Below are positions 38,683-48,838 of a stretch of 64,000 nt of DNA, in pieces. The notes under the pieces were generated by a model. It was not told where the DNA came from and ran no database searches. It saw only the letters and a list, made by a program, of their open reading frames with translations. The DNA comes from Alistipes sp. (GTDB taxonomy: Bacteria > Bacteroidota > Bacteroidia > Bacteroidales > Rikenellaceae). The position numbers and the translations under genes are program-made. The first letter of the stretch is position 1. Every line of letters starts with the position of its first letter. The stretch covers positions 19,217 through 83,216 of the forward strand of contig JAJQCA010000046.1 in NCBI GenBank assembly GCA_021202985.1, given 5' to 3'.

Positions 38683-40005
38683 ATGAAAGAAACGGTAAAA
38701 GCGAGCCTCGCAGGAATAGGTTTCGTACTGGACAGGGACGCTTTCGACGCCCTGGAAACATACCTCGACACACTGTCACGCGCCTACGCGGACAATCCCG
38801 ACCGGGACGAGATAATAACGGATATCGAAGCCCGTATGGTGGAGATAATCCTCTCGCACCAGAGCCCCGACACGGTAGTGGACATAGCCACCGTGAACGA
38901 GGTGACCGGACAGCTCGGCACGCCCGAAGAGACCGCGGCCGCGGCCCCGGGCGAACCACGCCCCGAAAGCGCGGAGACATTCCCGCGCCGGCTCTACCGC
39001 GACCTCGACGGCCGCAAACTGGGCGGCGTATGCAACGGGCTGGCGCGGTATTTCGACGTCGATCCCGCGCTGGTAAGGATATCCACCGCCATCCCGCTGG
39101 CGCTGCTTATAATACTGCCGGCATCCGGATTCTACGCCCTCAACGGGTTTCTTGGTTCCCTGATAGGTGTGATGTTCATTCTCTACCTACTTATGTGGAT
39201 GGCTGTTCCGGCAGCCCGCACCCCGCGCCAGAGACTCGAGATGCAGGGTCGCCGCATTACCGCCACCGAAATAGAAAAGGAGATGAACCACACCGCCGCA
39301 CGGGACAGCTACCGGCCCCCGCAGAGTATACTGGCAAGGTTCGTCGGGGTGATGGGGAGCGTATTCCTGTTCGGGGTCAAATTTTTCCTTATAGTAATCG
39401 GGGCCTCGCTCGGCATAGCGGCCTTCGTACTTATCATAACCATGATAGGACTCGCGTTCGGGGCGCCGTGGGCTGTGACGCACTGGTTCGCGGGCAGCGA
39501 TGCGGCCCTGTACCTGGGCCAATCGACCATGCCCGTGGCAGTGTTCTCGATACTGGTACTGGCCCTGATAGCCATACCCATCATAATGCTGGTTTACCAG
39601 ATGCTTCGGGTAAGCCTGAGCCGGCCCAATAATCCCACCATGATGTGGATTCTGAGCGGATGCTGGATACTTCTTGCGGTATTCACCACGGTAACGGTTC
39701 TCGAAAACGGCGACATCTTCCGCAACTGGCACGGGGTGACCATACAGCCCCGAGGCGGCAACTGGGGTCCCGGCCGCCCGGCCGGAACGGCCGAGGGTTG
39801 GGAACTTTACGAACTCAACGCGCAGGATTACCGTGATTCGCTCGAGCAGGCGGCCGCACAGGACGGAGGCGCAGCGCAGGCGGAACCGATTGCTCCGCCG
39901 GCTTCCGGGGGTACCGTGGCAGGCCCGGATACGACAGACCCGGATGTAGCCGGTGAAACCCCGGTCGAACCGGCATCCGGCCTTCCGGACGGCAGCGCAT
40001 ATTAG
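38683..40005 (+). CDS. PspC domain-containing membrane protein (440 aa)
   Basis: 'LYRDLDGRKLGGVCNGLARYFDVDPALVRI'. Confidence 0.9.
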   Translation: MKETVKASLAGIGFVLDRDAFDALETYLDTLSRAYADNPDRDEIITDIEARMVEIILSHQSPDTVVDIATVNEVTGQLGTPEETAAAAPGEPRPESAETFPRRLYRDLDGRKLGGVCNGLARYFDVDPALVRISTAIPLALLIILPASGFYALNGFLGSLIGVMFILYLLMWMAVPAARTPRQRLEMQGRRITATEIEKEMNHTAARDSYRPPQSILARFVGVMGSVFLFGVKFFLIVIGASLGIAAFVLIITMIGLAFGAPWAVTHWFAGSDAALYLGQSTMPVAVFSILVLALIAIPIIMLVYQMLRVSLSRPNNPTMMWILSGCWILLAVFTTVTVLENGDIFRNWHGVTIQPRGGNWGPGRPAGTAEGWELYELNAQDYRDSLEQAAAQDGGAAQAEPIAPPASGGTVAGPDTTDPDVAGETPVEPASGLPDGSAY

Positions 40006-40057
40006 CCCGGAAACGATTAATGAGAACGTTTAACCGAGAACTTTTAAATTTACCGAT

Positions 40058-40411
40058 ATGGAAATCATAGACAACAAAAACCTGCCGGATATGAACCCGG
40101 TCCGCCGGGAAAAGAATATCTATATAGGCACCGCCATAGTACTGTGCGGCGTGGTGTGGCTGATGTTTAATTTCGACCTGGTGGGGAGCCTGTTTTTCCA
40201 CAGGTTTTTCTCATGGCAGGTGTTCCTGATGGCGCTGGGCGGTTACTTTCTGGTGCTGCGTAAATGGCTCGTGGGCGGAGCCGTGCTTATCACGGGTATG
40301 GCGCTGGCGGCCATGGACTGGTATGACCTTAATATCCCGGTCAAACAGGTGCTGATGCCGATGATATTAATTGCGGTGGGGATCGCCGTAATACTTCAGA
40401 ATAAATATTGA
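40058..40411 (+). CDS. Small LiaF-TM-like membrane protein (117 aa)
   Basis: Four hydrophobic segments, operonic with PspC genes. Confidence 0.75.
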   Translation: MEIIDNKNLPDMNPVRREKNIYIGTAIVLCGVVWLMFNFDLVGSLFFHRFFSWQVFLMALGGYFLVLRKWLVGGAVLITGMALAAMDWYDLNIPVKQVLMPMILIAVGIAVILQNKY

Positions 40412-40840
40412 CAGGAATCGCGTCCTTTTTTGGCCGGCGGGCACGCACCCTGCCGGCCACTCCTGTTTATCCCGGGGAACGCACGGCACAACCCGGCACC
40501 CGATTTGCCCGGTAACGGACGGCCGGGCTGACTGTAAGTAGCCGTCCGGTCCGGTCCAAAAAGCAGAGTGAGGCATACCCGTATCCGAAACACCGGTGCG
40601 GGACACACGGGAATATGAACTGCCGGAAAGAGGTGTATATCCCGGACCGGTGGATGCTTTTCCGGACTGAATGACCACCGGTGCAGTTTCAGGGCCGGAA
40701 CCGTTCCGGAGGGCGTGCACCTTTACCGCCTCCAATGCCTTTACGGACTATGCCGGCTGCGGGAATCTTAACGTAGTATTAAAGTGAGTTATTAAAATTT
40801 TTTCGTAACTTTGTGCCAGGTTAATCAAAGGAGGTTATAT

Positions 40841-41821
40841 ATGCATAACATCAAATGTGTAGGATTGCTCACTTCGGGCGGGGACGCTCCCGCAATGAAT
40901 GCGGCAATCAGGGCGGTAACCCGTACCGCCATCTACAACGGAATGGAAGTGAAGGGGATAATGCGTGGATACAAGGGCCTGATATCGGGCGAAATAGTTC
41001 CGTTCCGCACCCAGAACGTAAGTAATATCATCCAGCAGGGCGGCACGATTCTGAAAACCGCCCGCAGCAGTGAATTCGAGACGGTCGAAGGGCGCAAAAT
41101 CGCCTACGACAATATGCAGAAAGAGGGAATAGACGCCCTGGTGGTGATTGGCGGCGACGGTTCGCTGACCGGCGCCAGGGTTTTTGCCGCCGAGTACGAC
41201 ATTCCCATCGTGGGCCTTCCGGGCACCATCGACAACGACCTGTTCGGTACCGACACCACCATCGGGTACGATACCGCGCTGAACACCATAATGCAGGCCG
41301 TGGACAAGATTCGCGACACCGCCAGTTCGCACGAACGGTTGTTCTTTATAGAGGTGATGGGCCGCAACGCCGGATTCCTCGCCCTGAACGGGGCGATAGC
41401 CACGGGTTGCGAGGCGGCCATTATCCCGGAAATAGCCACCGAGGTGGACCAATTGGCGGAACTGATTCAAAACGGGTTCCGCAAGAGCAAAAACAGCAGC
41501 ATAGTGCTGGTGGCCGAGAGCGAGATAACCGGAGGTGCGCTGGGCCTTGCCGACCGCGTGAAGAAAGAGTACCCGGAATACGACGTGCGCGTTACCATAC
41601 TGGGGCATATACAGAGGGGCGGCTCGCCCACCGCCAGCGACCGTATTCTGGCCAGCCGAATGGGCGAGGCGGCAATCAACGCCCTGCTCGAAGGCCAGCG
41701 CAACGTGATGATAGGCATCGACGACGAGGAACTGGTATACGTACCGTTTTCAAAGGCCATCCGCAAGGACAAACCCATCAACCGGGACCTTCTGAACACC
41801 GTAAAGATACTTTCGATCTGA
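40841..41821 (+). CDS. pfkA: ATP-dependent 6-phosphofructokinase
   Basis: Start at ATG 40841; [49 protein letters not shown]. Confidence 0.96.
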   Translation: MHNIKCVGLLTSGGDAPAMNAAIRAVTRTAIYNGMEVKGIMRGYKGLISGEIVPFRTQNVSNIIQQGGTILKTARSSEFETVEGRKIAYDNMQKEGIDALVVIGGDGSLTGARVFAAEYDIPIVGLPGTIDNDLFGTDTTIGYDTALNTIMQAVDKIRDTASSHERLFFIEVMGRNAGFLALNGAIATGCEAAIIPEIATEVDQLAELIQNGFRKSKNSSIVLVAESEITGGALGLADRVKKEYPEYDVRVTILGHIQRGGSPTASDRILASRMGEAAINALLEGQRNVMIGIDDEELVYVPFSKAIRKDKPINRDLLNTVKILSI

Positions 41822-41955
41822 TATGCCGGTATCCCGGATTTAAGCGGCTACCCCAAGACGGTGCCGTTTTTCATTTCCGGTTTTCCGACCCGGCCGAGTA
41901 TCTTAACCGGTAGATTTATTATCTTGCTTACTCTAACAGCGCTAAAACACTTCGT

Positions 41956-42603
41956 ATGCTCAAAGCCGTAATTTTCGACCTCGACGGTACCATCGGCAAT
42001 ACCCTGCCGCTGTGCGTGGCGGCGTTCAGGCAGGCAGTCGAACCCCTTGCCGGCAAAAAACTCTCGGATGAAGAGATCGTAGCCACCTTCGGGCCGAGCG
42101 AAGAAGGCACCATAATGCAGTTGATTCCCGGTCACTACCGGCAGGGAGTCGATGACTATATCAGCCACTATGAACGGCTGCACGATATGTGTCCGGAGCC
42201 GTTCGCGGGTATCCGCACTATAATAGAACGTCTCAAGGCGCGGGGCGTCACGGTAGCGATGGTTACGGGCAAGGGTGCCCGGAGTTGCCGCATCACCCTT
42301 GAACGTTACGGTATGGACGGGTTGTTCGACGCGGTGGAAACCGGCTCCCCGCAAGGCCAGCGCAAGGCGGAAGGAATCAGGGCCGTTCTGGATCGGTTCG
42401 GGTTGCAACCGGGCCAGGCCGTTTACGTGGGCGACGCACCGAGCGACGTCACGGCCAGCCGAGCCGCAGGAGTGCAGGTTATCGCCGCCGCATGGGCCGC
42501 GACGGCCGATGTGGAAACCCTGGCGGCAATGGCTCCCGACAGGCTGTTCACCTCTGTCGACGAGCTGGAATCTTACCTTCTGGACAATCCGGATACGGTA
42601 TGA
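41956..42603 (+). CDS. HAD-family hydrolase (phosphoglycolate phosphatase-like)
   Basis: 215 aa; VIFDLDGTIGNTLPLC, VYVGDAPSDVTASRAAG. Confidence 0.92.
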   Translation: MLKAVIFDLDGTIGNTLPLCVAAFRQAVEPLAGKKLSDEEIVATFGPSEEGTIMQLIPGHYRQGVDDYISHYERLHDMCPEPFAGIRTIIERLKARGVTVAMVTGKGARSCRITLERYGMDGLFDAVETGSPQGQRKAEGIRAVLDRFGLQPGQAVYVGDAPSDVTASRAAGVQVIAAAWAATADVETLAAMAPDRLFTSVDELESYLLDNPDTV

Positions 42604-42779
42604 GAAAGTTGCTGTTTTCGCTGCTGATTCTCCTGTCCGCGTCGTAAGTAAAGGGGAATAATATATAGGCATAAGGGAAGTCCACGAGAACTTCGATTTG
42701 TGACTTACCAGCGGGATGGAGGACTGACGGTAAGATTATCGAACCGGTTTATCGATTATTTCAGTAAAATAATCGACTA

Positions 42780-43229
42780 CTATCTGTAACCGTAAATAGT
42801 AATTATATGCTCGTCCTGCACGTATGGGATGTTTAGTCTGCGTAAAATATCCAAGAATTCTTTTGTACAATCTATAATTTCAGGAGAATTTAACCTTCCC
42901 CTGTGTACGGCTAAACGGGGGCGAACTTTAATGTATTCTATAGTCACCAACTGCGGCATTCCTTCATCGTAATAATTCCTCCAGGCGCCATACCAATACT
43001 CGTCTTTCTCTAATATATGCTTTTCACCCTCTTCCCCAAGACGTTTAACTACAAATACAGGCGGAAAAGGTAACTCATCGCGGACAGCCTGCTGCAGTTC
43101 CAACCATTTTGTATCGTTCATAACTCCCCGGAGTCCATTCCGCTCGGTAAAGTCGGTAACCCATTTGCAAAGCTCCTGATAATCTTTATCCGCTCCTATA
43201 ACTTTTTTATATTTTTCTCTTTCCGTCAT
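42780..43229 (-). CDS. DUF6678-like small protein (immunity-like)
   Basis: ORF to 43349; start at ATG 43229 (MTEREKYKKVIG); 'MNDTKWLELQQAVRDELPFPPVFVVKRL' motif. Confidence 0.65.
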   Translation of the reverse strand: MTEREKYKKVIGADKDYQELCKWVTDFTERNGLRGVMNDTKWLELQQAVRDELPFPPVFVVKRLGEEGEKHILEKDEYWYGAWRNYYDEGMPQLVTIEYIKVRPRLAVHRGRLNSPEIIDCTKEFLDILRRLNIPYVQDEHIITIYGYR

Positions 43230-43335
43230 AATGCAAAAATAAAAAGGTTCTAAATAATCCGTACCTTTTCCGAGTAGGGGGCTAACGGTAAGATTATCGA
43301 ACGAATTCATTGAAGGTTTTGCAAAACTATTTCGG

Positions 43336-43859
43336 TCAACCGACAGCATTGAGATATGCCGATATTAGAAGGGCCGAGACACATACGATGAAGATTAAAT
43401 AAAGGAATTGTATCCATTTTTTATTGTATTTGTATGGTATTCGAATGAATAAGCAAAAAAGTACAACATATATGATAGCCTCGAAATAACCAATAATCTG
43501 ATTTGTCACAGGTATCGTAGTATATATAAATCCGTCGAATGACCCCGAAGTGGGTCCTATCGTGGAAATCAGGCATAGACCCAAAATAAGCACACCTAAT
43601 TTGTATATTCCATATTTCTCCTCCACAATAACCTTATAAATGGGAAGCAAAATCAGCCCCAATAACAGCCCCCTTATTAATTGAAGGACAGGTCCAAGAA
43701 AAACAATAGGTGACGCATCAAGAGGGATAACTCTTCATTCAGAAATAAATTTTCATAATCGAATATATTTGCAGCCAAAATACCGGCAATAAAATAAGCC
43801 ATAAAATGGGCCAAACTAATAACCCATAAAAATTTGAGGTGATATTTGGAATTTTTCAT
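43336..43859 (-). pseudogene. Four-to-five-TM membrane protein gene interrupted by a single frameshift
   Basis: ORFs 43677-43859 and 43336-43662 are fragments: shifting frame near 43723 reads ..NEELSL-DASPIVFLGPVLQLIRGLLLGLILLPIYKVIVEEKYGI.. Confidence 0.7.
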
Positions 43860-44019
43860 AGTGAAAAATTAATATTACTAAATATAGCAAAAAACTTAAC
43901 ACCTATATTTCCTTTTTAGTTATCCTCGTTCTATTGAAATAAAAAGAGGATACCTTTTTCAAGATATCCTCATTAGGTAAGATTATCTAACCGATTAGTA
44001 CATGAGTTCGGTGAAATAT

Positions 44020-44481
44020 TCAATTCTTCAAAAAAGAATAGTGTTGGGCAACGGCATACCATTGACCATCTTCAAAAATCAGGGTATACATATCCCTGCA
44101 GGAAAACGATTCTATCTTATCATCAACGGTTTTTATGGAAAGCCTGTTCTTATATGTTACAACAGCCATGGTGTTCTTGTTATAAAGCTGAATAAGAGGT
44201 TCAGTTTCTTCCATATCCAATGTTTCTGCATAGGCGGCGTAGACCTTGTAGGCATTTATTATTTCCTCTTTTCCGTGCAACATTCCATCAGGGGATACAA
44301 GCACCATATCTTTATGCAAGTATAAAGATAAGCTATCCATATTTTCTGTAATTGCCCAATGCCTGTTAATCGTTTGTACGGTATTCCATGCTCCTATTTT
44401 GCTGTTTTCGGTATCATGTGAGGGTGTTGAGCAGCAACTTAGCAAAAGGCAGCTTAGCAAAATAAATCTGATATTTCTCAT
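44020..44481 (-). CDS. SnoaL/NTF2-like lipoprotein
   Basis: 153 aa; lipobox LLLSCCS; 'WNTVQTINRHWAITENMDSLSLYLHKDMVLVSPDG' DUF4440-like. Confidence 0.8.
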   Translation of the reverse strand: MRNIRFILLSCLLLSCCSTPSHDTENSKIGAWNTVQTINRHWAITENMDSLSLYLHKDMVLVSPDGMLHGKEEIINAYKVYAAYAETLDMEETEPLIQLYNKNTMAVVTYKNRLSIKTVDDKIESFSCRDMYTLIFEDGQWYAVAQHYSFLKN

Positions 44482-44871
44482 TTTCTAAAATATTAGGTAT
44501 GTGACAATTTATCGATTTGAATGAGGGGGCGTCGTTATCTGTTTACAATATAAAAAAAGAGGACTTAAAACAAGTATCTTTCACTCATAATACAAAAATA
44601 AAAAAGGTTAGTAATATTCCGAACTTTCTGAGTAGCGGCGGAAGACGAACTGCGCGATATTTCATATCGCCTGTTTATTTTCGTCGCAACTCGGCATTGT
44701 CCGCATGCGGCCGTGCCCTCATTGTTTTATAAACGGGTGAAGGATTAACTTCGAATTGCCGACGGCAATTCTCGTTTTCCTCCTCCTTACACGACATAGC
44801 CTGCAAGCGGTCTCTGTGCGTGTTTCGTTCGTCGGTTCGAACCTACGGTTCTCGTCCTCCCATGTTAGATA

Positions 44872-44909
44872 AAAAGATAAAGACCACCCAATGGCGGTCT
44901 TTATCTTTG
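44872..44909 (-). terminator. Terminator downstream of tRNA-Met
   Basis: AAAGATAAAGACC-loop-GGTCTTTATCTT inverted repeat. Confidence 0.75.
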
Positions 44910-44911
44910 AG

Positions 44912-44984
44912 TAGCGGGGGAAGGACTCGAACCTTCGACCTTTGGGTTATGAGCCCAACGAGCTGCCAACTGCTCCACCCCGCG
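44912..44984 (-). tRNA. tRNA-Met (CAU), initiator-like
   Basis: CGCGGGGTGGAGCAGTTGGCAGCTCGTTGGGCTCATAACCCAAAGGTCGAAGGTTCGAGTCCTTCCCCCGCTA; unpaired C1:U72 and GGG/CCC anticodon stem are initiator features. Confidence 0.93.
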
Positions 44985-45146
44985 ATTTTGTGAGTGCAAA
45001 TATAGCACTTTTAAACTAATCTGCAAAAACCAATCCTGTTTTTATTTCATTAAAATTTCATTAAACTCGCATTGAATAACATATAATATCACAACCGCAT
45101 GGTTGCGAAATCCCGGGCGGTTATTTTGCCCAAAAATTATAATGAA

Positions 45147-45506
45147 ATGAAGATACAGTCCCGGTTACAATATTTCTTCTTGACCCTTGCCTGCTTCATT
45201 GCCGGAACAGGCCTGGTCTACATTTTAGATACTCTGCTTCGGCCGGAGGAACCGAGCCGTTACAACACTTACCTACAGGTAATAATCATCGCGGGGACAC
45301 TACTGTTTTTAACGTTCACACCTAAAGGCCTGGCTCCTTTCAGCAACAAAGCCCGGTTTTACGGTTCTGCAACAGCCTCCCTGGTTTCCGGCGTGGTGTT
45401 TTACCTCTGCACCGGAAATAATTTGACAGGAGCCGTGGCCATGGCCCTTGCCTCCATGGCGATTTTATCGACAGGAATATTGGTGCTCAGAAGTAAATCA
45501 AAGTAA
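45147..45506 (+). CDS. Hypothetical membrane protein (119 aa)
   Basis: Four hydrophobic segments; start at ATG 45147 preferred over 45099. Confidence 0.65.
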   Translation: MKIQSRLQYFFLTLACFIAGTGLVYILDTLLRPEEPSRYNTYLQVIIIAGTLLFLTFTPKGLAPFSNKARFYGSATASLVSGVVFYLCTGNNLTGAVAMALASMAILSTGILVLRSKSK

Positions 45507-45512
45507 AACTGC

Positions 45513-45543
45513 AGATAAAGCGGTCCTTCAGGCCGCTTTATTT
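45513..45543 (+). terminator. Intrinsic terminator
   Basis: GATAAAGCGG-TCCTTCA-GGCCGCTTTATTTTATT. Confidence 0.75.
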
Positions 45544-45573
45544 TATTGTGGCGGAATGGGCAAACCCCCAGTC

Positions 45574-47388
45574 TTATTGCCTGATAGCACCCGCAACCAC
45601 CTCGGAGATATCCTTCACCTCGCCGAACGAGCGGCCGATGGTCTTTTTACAAAGAGGGCATGAGGTTACCAGTATGTCGGCGCCGGTCTGCCTGTAATGG
45701 TACGAGAGGGATGCGGCAATCCGTTGTTGGGAGGATTCCCCGATCTCGAGGTTGGCGAGGCTCCCGCCGCAGCAGCGCGCGTTGTCGCGGATCTCGGCGG
45801 CTTCCGCCAACCGCCCGGCACGGCGGATGATATCGCGCGGCTGGTCGTATATACCGCAGCCCCGGCCCAGTTCGCACGGGTCATGGTAGGTGTAAAGTAT
45901 ATCCTGCTTACCGATTTCCAGCTTTCCCTGACTTAACAGCCGCTGAATGTATTCCGTGTGGTGCAGCACCTCCACCGGTCCCAAATCGTAATCCTCCCGG
46001 AACACTTTCAGGCAAATCGGACACGACGTCACAAGGGTGTCGATTCCGTGCCTGGCGAACAGAAGAGAATTATGGTCCATTATTCGCCGGGCGGCTTCGG
46101 TTTCGCCGGAAAGTTTCAGCGGCCGGCCGCAGCAGACTCCGCCGTCCCGGTCGGCCCACCAGACCTGCTCGCCGGCGGTATCGAAAATCCGCTCCATGGA
46201 GTGCAGTATCCGGGGCGTAAGCAAGGTCATGCAGCCGGCGAAGTAGCCTACCCTTCCGCCGCCGGACGAGCGGTCCGCAGTCGCCACGTATGCGTACCTG
46301 TCGTCGGCCGGAAGGGCGGAAAATTTCTCACGGCTGTTCAGCCTCAGCGTGTTTAGTTCTATTCCCACCGGGCAGCGCGTCTCGCACCTGCCGCACATCA
46401 GACAATTGGAAGCGACCTCGCCCGCGAGGTTGTGGTAACGCCTGTCGCGCAGGAAATAGACCGACTGCACGTTACCGATACCCGCGTCGGCCTGTAACTG
46501 GCACGGGTCGATGCAGACCCCGCACCGCGAGCATGCCTCTATCTGGAAGTGGTCGAACGCCGAGCGCTGCTCCCTGCTGCGCAACCCGAACCGCCTCAGG
46601 AATATGAGTGGTATCTCGGTGAAAATGTGCATATAACGCGAAAAGGGCATGGAGACGAAGAATACGGCAAGCACAATTGAGTAGACCCACCATGCAACGG
46701 CGGAGAAGCCCGAAACGAACCCTTCGCCCAGCGCGGAGACCATCCACTCACCGAGGTTTCCCGTCAGGAACGACGGTATGCTTTTCAGGCCGGCCTGCGC
46801 ACTTTCGGCCAGCAGCCTTACCGGAAAAATCAGCCAGAGCGCCGCCAGGGCCACCTTGTCCCCCACCACATGCTTTGTGGTGCGCTTCATTCCCAGGGCA
46901 CGGGAGCGCAGCCGTTTAAACCACGCCAGCGCAACGCCCGAAAGCACGAACAAAAGCAGCAGGTCCATGACGTTCGAGAGCACCGTCTCTGCAGTAGAAC
47001 CGGCCGGGGAAGGGGCGAAAAATTTATAGAACACATGGGCGTGCAGGGGCGCGAACCCTTCGGTAAGGTGCATAGAGGCCTCTACCCACCCCACCGCAAT
47101 CAGCAGGAACCAGCCCAGCGCGAGGCTCATGTGCATATAGCCCAGAAGGGGATCTACGCGGAATATCCTCCGGTGGAGCAGCGACTCGCTTACCACCTCG
47201 CCCACGGCGCCGAACACCTTCCGGGAAAACAGCCCCCGTCCTACCAGCGATTTGTCCTCAGGCGTGAGCCTCGAGAACCACCGGACGTATTTATAGACGA
47301 TTACGGCGAAAAGGACCCATACCCCGATATTGAACGGGATTACGAAATGGTCGTAATACCTGAATATTTCTCCCTGCAATATATCCAT
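45574..47388 (-). CDS. Membrane-bound Fe-S/CCG-domain oxidoreductase (HdrD/E-like)
   Basis: 604 aa; NarI-like TM region, CSRCGVCIDPC and CLMCGRCETRCPVG clusters, two CCG domains. Confidence 0.88.
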   Translation of the reverse strand: MDILQGEIFRYYDHFVIPFNIGVWVLFAVIVYKYVRWFSRLTPEDKSLVGRGLFSRKVFGAVGEVVSESLLHRRIFRVDPLLGYMHMSLALGWFLLIAVGWVEASMHLTEGFAPLHAHVFYKFFAPSPAGSTAETVLSNVMDLLLLFVLSGVALAWFKRLRSRALGMKRTTKHVVGDKVALAALWLIFPVRLLAESAQAGLKSIPSFLTGNLGEWMVSALGEGFVSGFSAVAWWVYSIVLAVFFVSMPFSRYMHIFTEIPLIFLRRFGLRSREQRSAFDHFQIEACSRCGVCIDPCQLQADAGIGNVQSVYFLRDRRYHNLAGEVASNCLMCGRCETRCPVGIELNTLRLNSREKFSALPADDRYAYVATADRSSGGGRVGYFAGCMTLLTPRILHSMERIFDTAGEQVWWADRDGGVCCGRPLKLSGETEAARRIMDHNSLLFARHGIDTLVTSCPICLKVFREDYDLGPVEVLHHTEYIQRLLSQGKLEIGKQDILYTYHDPCELGRGCGIYDQPRDIIRRAGRLAEAAEIRDNARCCGGSLANLEIGESSQQRIAASLSYHYRQTGADILVTSCPLCKKTIGRSFGEVKDISEVVAGAIRQ

Positions 47389-47397
47389 CCCCTACGG

Positions 47398-47742
47398 TCA
47401 GTATTCTCCCAGGATACGTTTAACGGCCATAACCACCGCGCGGGTGTTGATTCCCCGCGGGCACACGAGGCGGCATTTGCCGCAGAGCATACATTTATTG
47501 AGTTCGTCGTAGGCGCCTTTGTATTCGCCACGGCGGACAAGCGTATGCACCATGCGGAAATTGAACTCGGTAAGGTTACCGGCCGTGCAGGTTGCCACGC
47601 AGCTTCCGCAGGTGATACAGGCCTGTAGCTCCGGAAGTTTCCGGAGCAGCCGCGCGGCAGCTTCGTGCTCGTTCGCGTCCATGTCCACCGCCCTCGGCCT
47701 GCTTATGCTGTACCCCCAGTTAATCGACCTTTCTATCGCCAT
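47398..47742 (-). CDS. 4Fe-4S dicluster protein (HdrC-like, short)
   Basis: 114 aa; CITCGSCVATC, CMLCGKCRLVCPRG. Confidence 0.87.
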   Translation of the reverse strand: MAIERSINWGYSISRPRAVDMDANEHEAAARLLRKLPELQACITCGSCVATCTAGNLTEFNFRMVHTLVRRGEYKGAYDELNKCMLCGKCRLVCPRGINTRAVVMAVKRILGEY

Positions 47743-47830
47743 TTACATTGTTTTTTCGCCTCGGGTGCCGTTTATCCCCGTTTGTATAAGCAAACCAATT
47801 TTATCCGCAGAGCGGCCCGCGCAGGACCGT

Positions 47831-48838
47831 TTACGGCTTCGACCTTATATACCCGGCCGCTTTCACCGCTGCCGCCACTCCTTCGTTGATACTTTCGCCG
47901 ACGTTTTTCGGGGCGGTTACCGTCCCCGCATAGAAAATCCCCGGCACGCCGGAATATACGTTGGAACAGAAACTGTCCGCCGGGGCGGCGAACCGGCTCG
48001 GCCGCAGTTCGATGCCCGGGCAACGGGCCAGCGCCCCGTTACTCCTGCCCGCTTTCATCCCCACGATAAGCACCAGCATATCCACCGTCATTTTCAGGGG
48101 GCGGCCGATAAGCGTGTCCTCGGCTTTTATCTGGATGCGGCGGTCCTGCGTCTCGCCGGCCTCCGATATACGCCCCCGGATAAAATGGATGTTGTAATTC
48201 TCCTGGGCCTCGCGGTACATCTCCTCGTAACCCGGACCGAACATCCGGATGTCCATATAGAAATTGTATACCTCCGCTCCGGGAAATACCGCCTTTATTT
48301 CCATCGCCTGCTTCACACCCGTAATACAACACACGCGCGAGCAGTGGCGCTGGTCGACCTTCTCGTCGCGCGAGCCGACACAGTGCAGGAAGGCGACGCG
48401 ACGCGGAGCGGTGCCGTCGTGCAGGTGGACGCGCCCTTCGGCGAACATCCTCTCCAGGTCCACCGTCGTGTAGACATTGCGGTAAAGCCCGTAACCGTAC
48501 TCTTCCTTTAGTTCGGCGGGGAAAACGTCGAATCCGGAGGCCACAATCACCGCGTCGGCCTCCATTCGGCGGCCGTCGGTCATGGTAACCGAACGGGGCG
48601 TAATCTCCGCGGCTTCGGTTCCGGTAAGGATTTCCACCCCCTCGAGCCTGCTTTTAAGCTCCGCCAGCACCGCGGAAGCGGGCGTGAGCGACGGAAAGAG
48701 TTTGTGCCAGTCGTTCAGCTTACCTCCGATATGGGTGGTTTTTTCCACGACGACCGGCTTCAGACCCAGCTCCAACAGGGTTGCCGCTGCCTGCAGGCCG
48801 GCCACACCTCCGCCTATTATTATCACCTTTTCTGTCAT
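47831..48838 (-). CDS. FAD-dependent HdrA-like protein
   Basis: Start at ATG 48838; VIIIGGGVAGLQAAATLLELGLKPVVVEKTTHIGG; 'CVGSRDEKVDQRHCSRVCC'. Confidence 0.9.
   Translation of the reverse strand: MTEKVIIIGGGVAGLQAAATLLELGLKPVVVEKTTHIGGKLNDWHKLFPSLTPASAVLAELKSRLEGVEILTGTEAAEITPRSVTMTDGRRMEADAVIVASGFDVFPAELKEEYGYGLYRNVYTTVDLERMFAEGRVHLHDGTAPRRVAFLHCVGSRDEKVDQRHCSRVCCITGVKQAMEIKAVFPGAEVYNFYMDIRMFGPGYEEMYREAQENYNIHFIRGRISEAGETQDRRIQIKAEDTLIGRPLKMTVDMLVLIVGMKAGRSNGALARCPGIELRPSRFAAPADSFCSNVYSGVPGIFYAGTVTAPKNVGESINEGVAAAVKAAGYIRSKP

Noticed and set aside
44002-44325. 107-aa plus-strand ORF
   Set aside because: Antisense to a lipoprotein gene with a clear lipobox and NTF2-like sequence.
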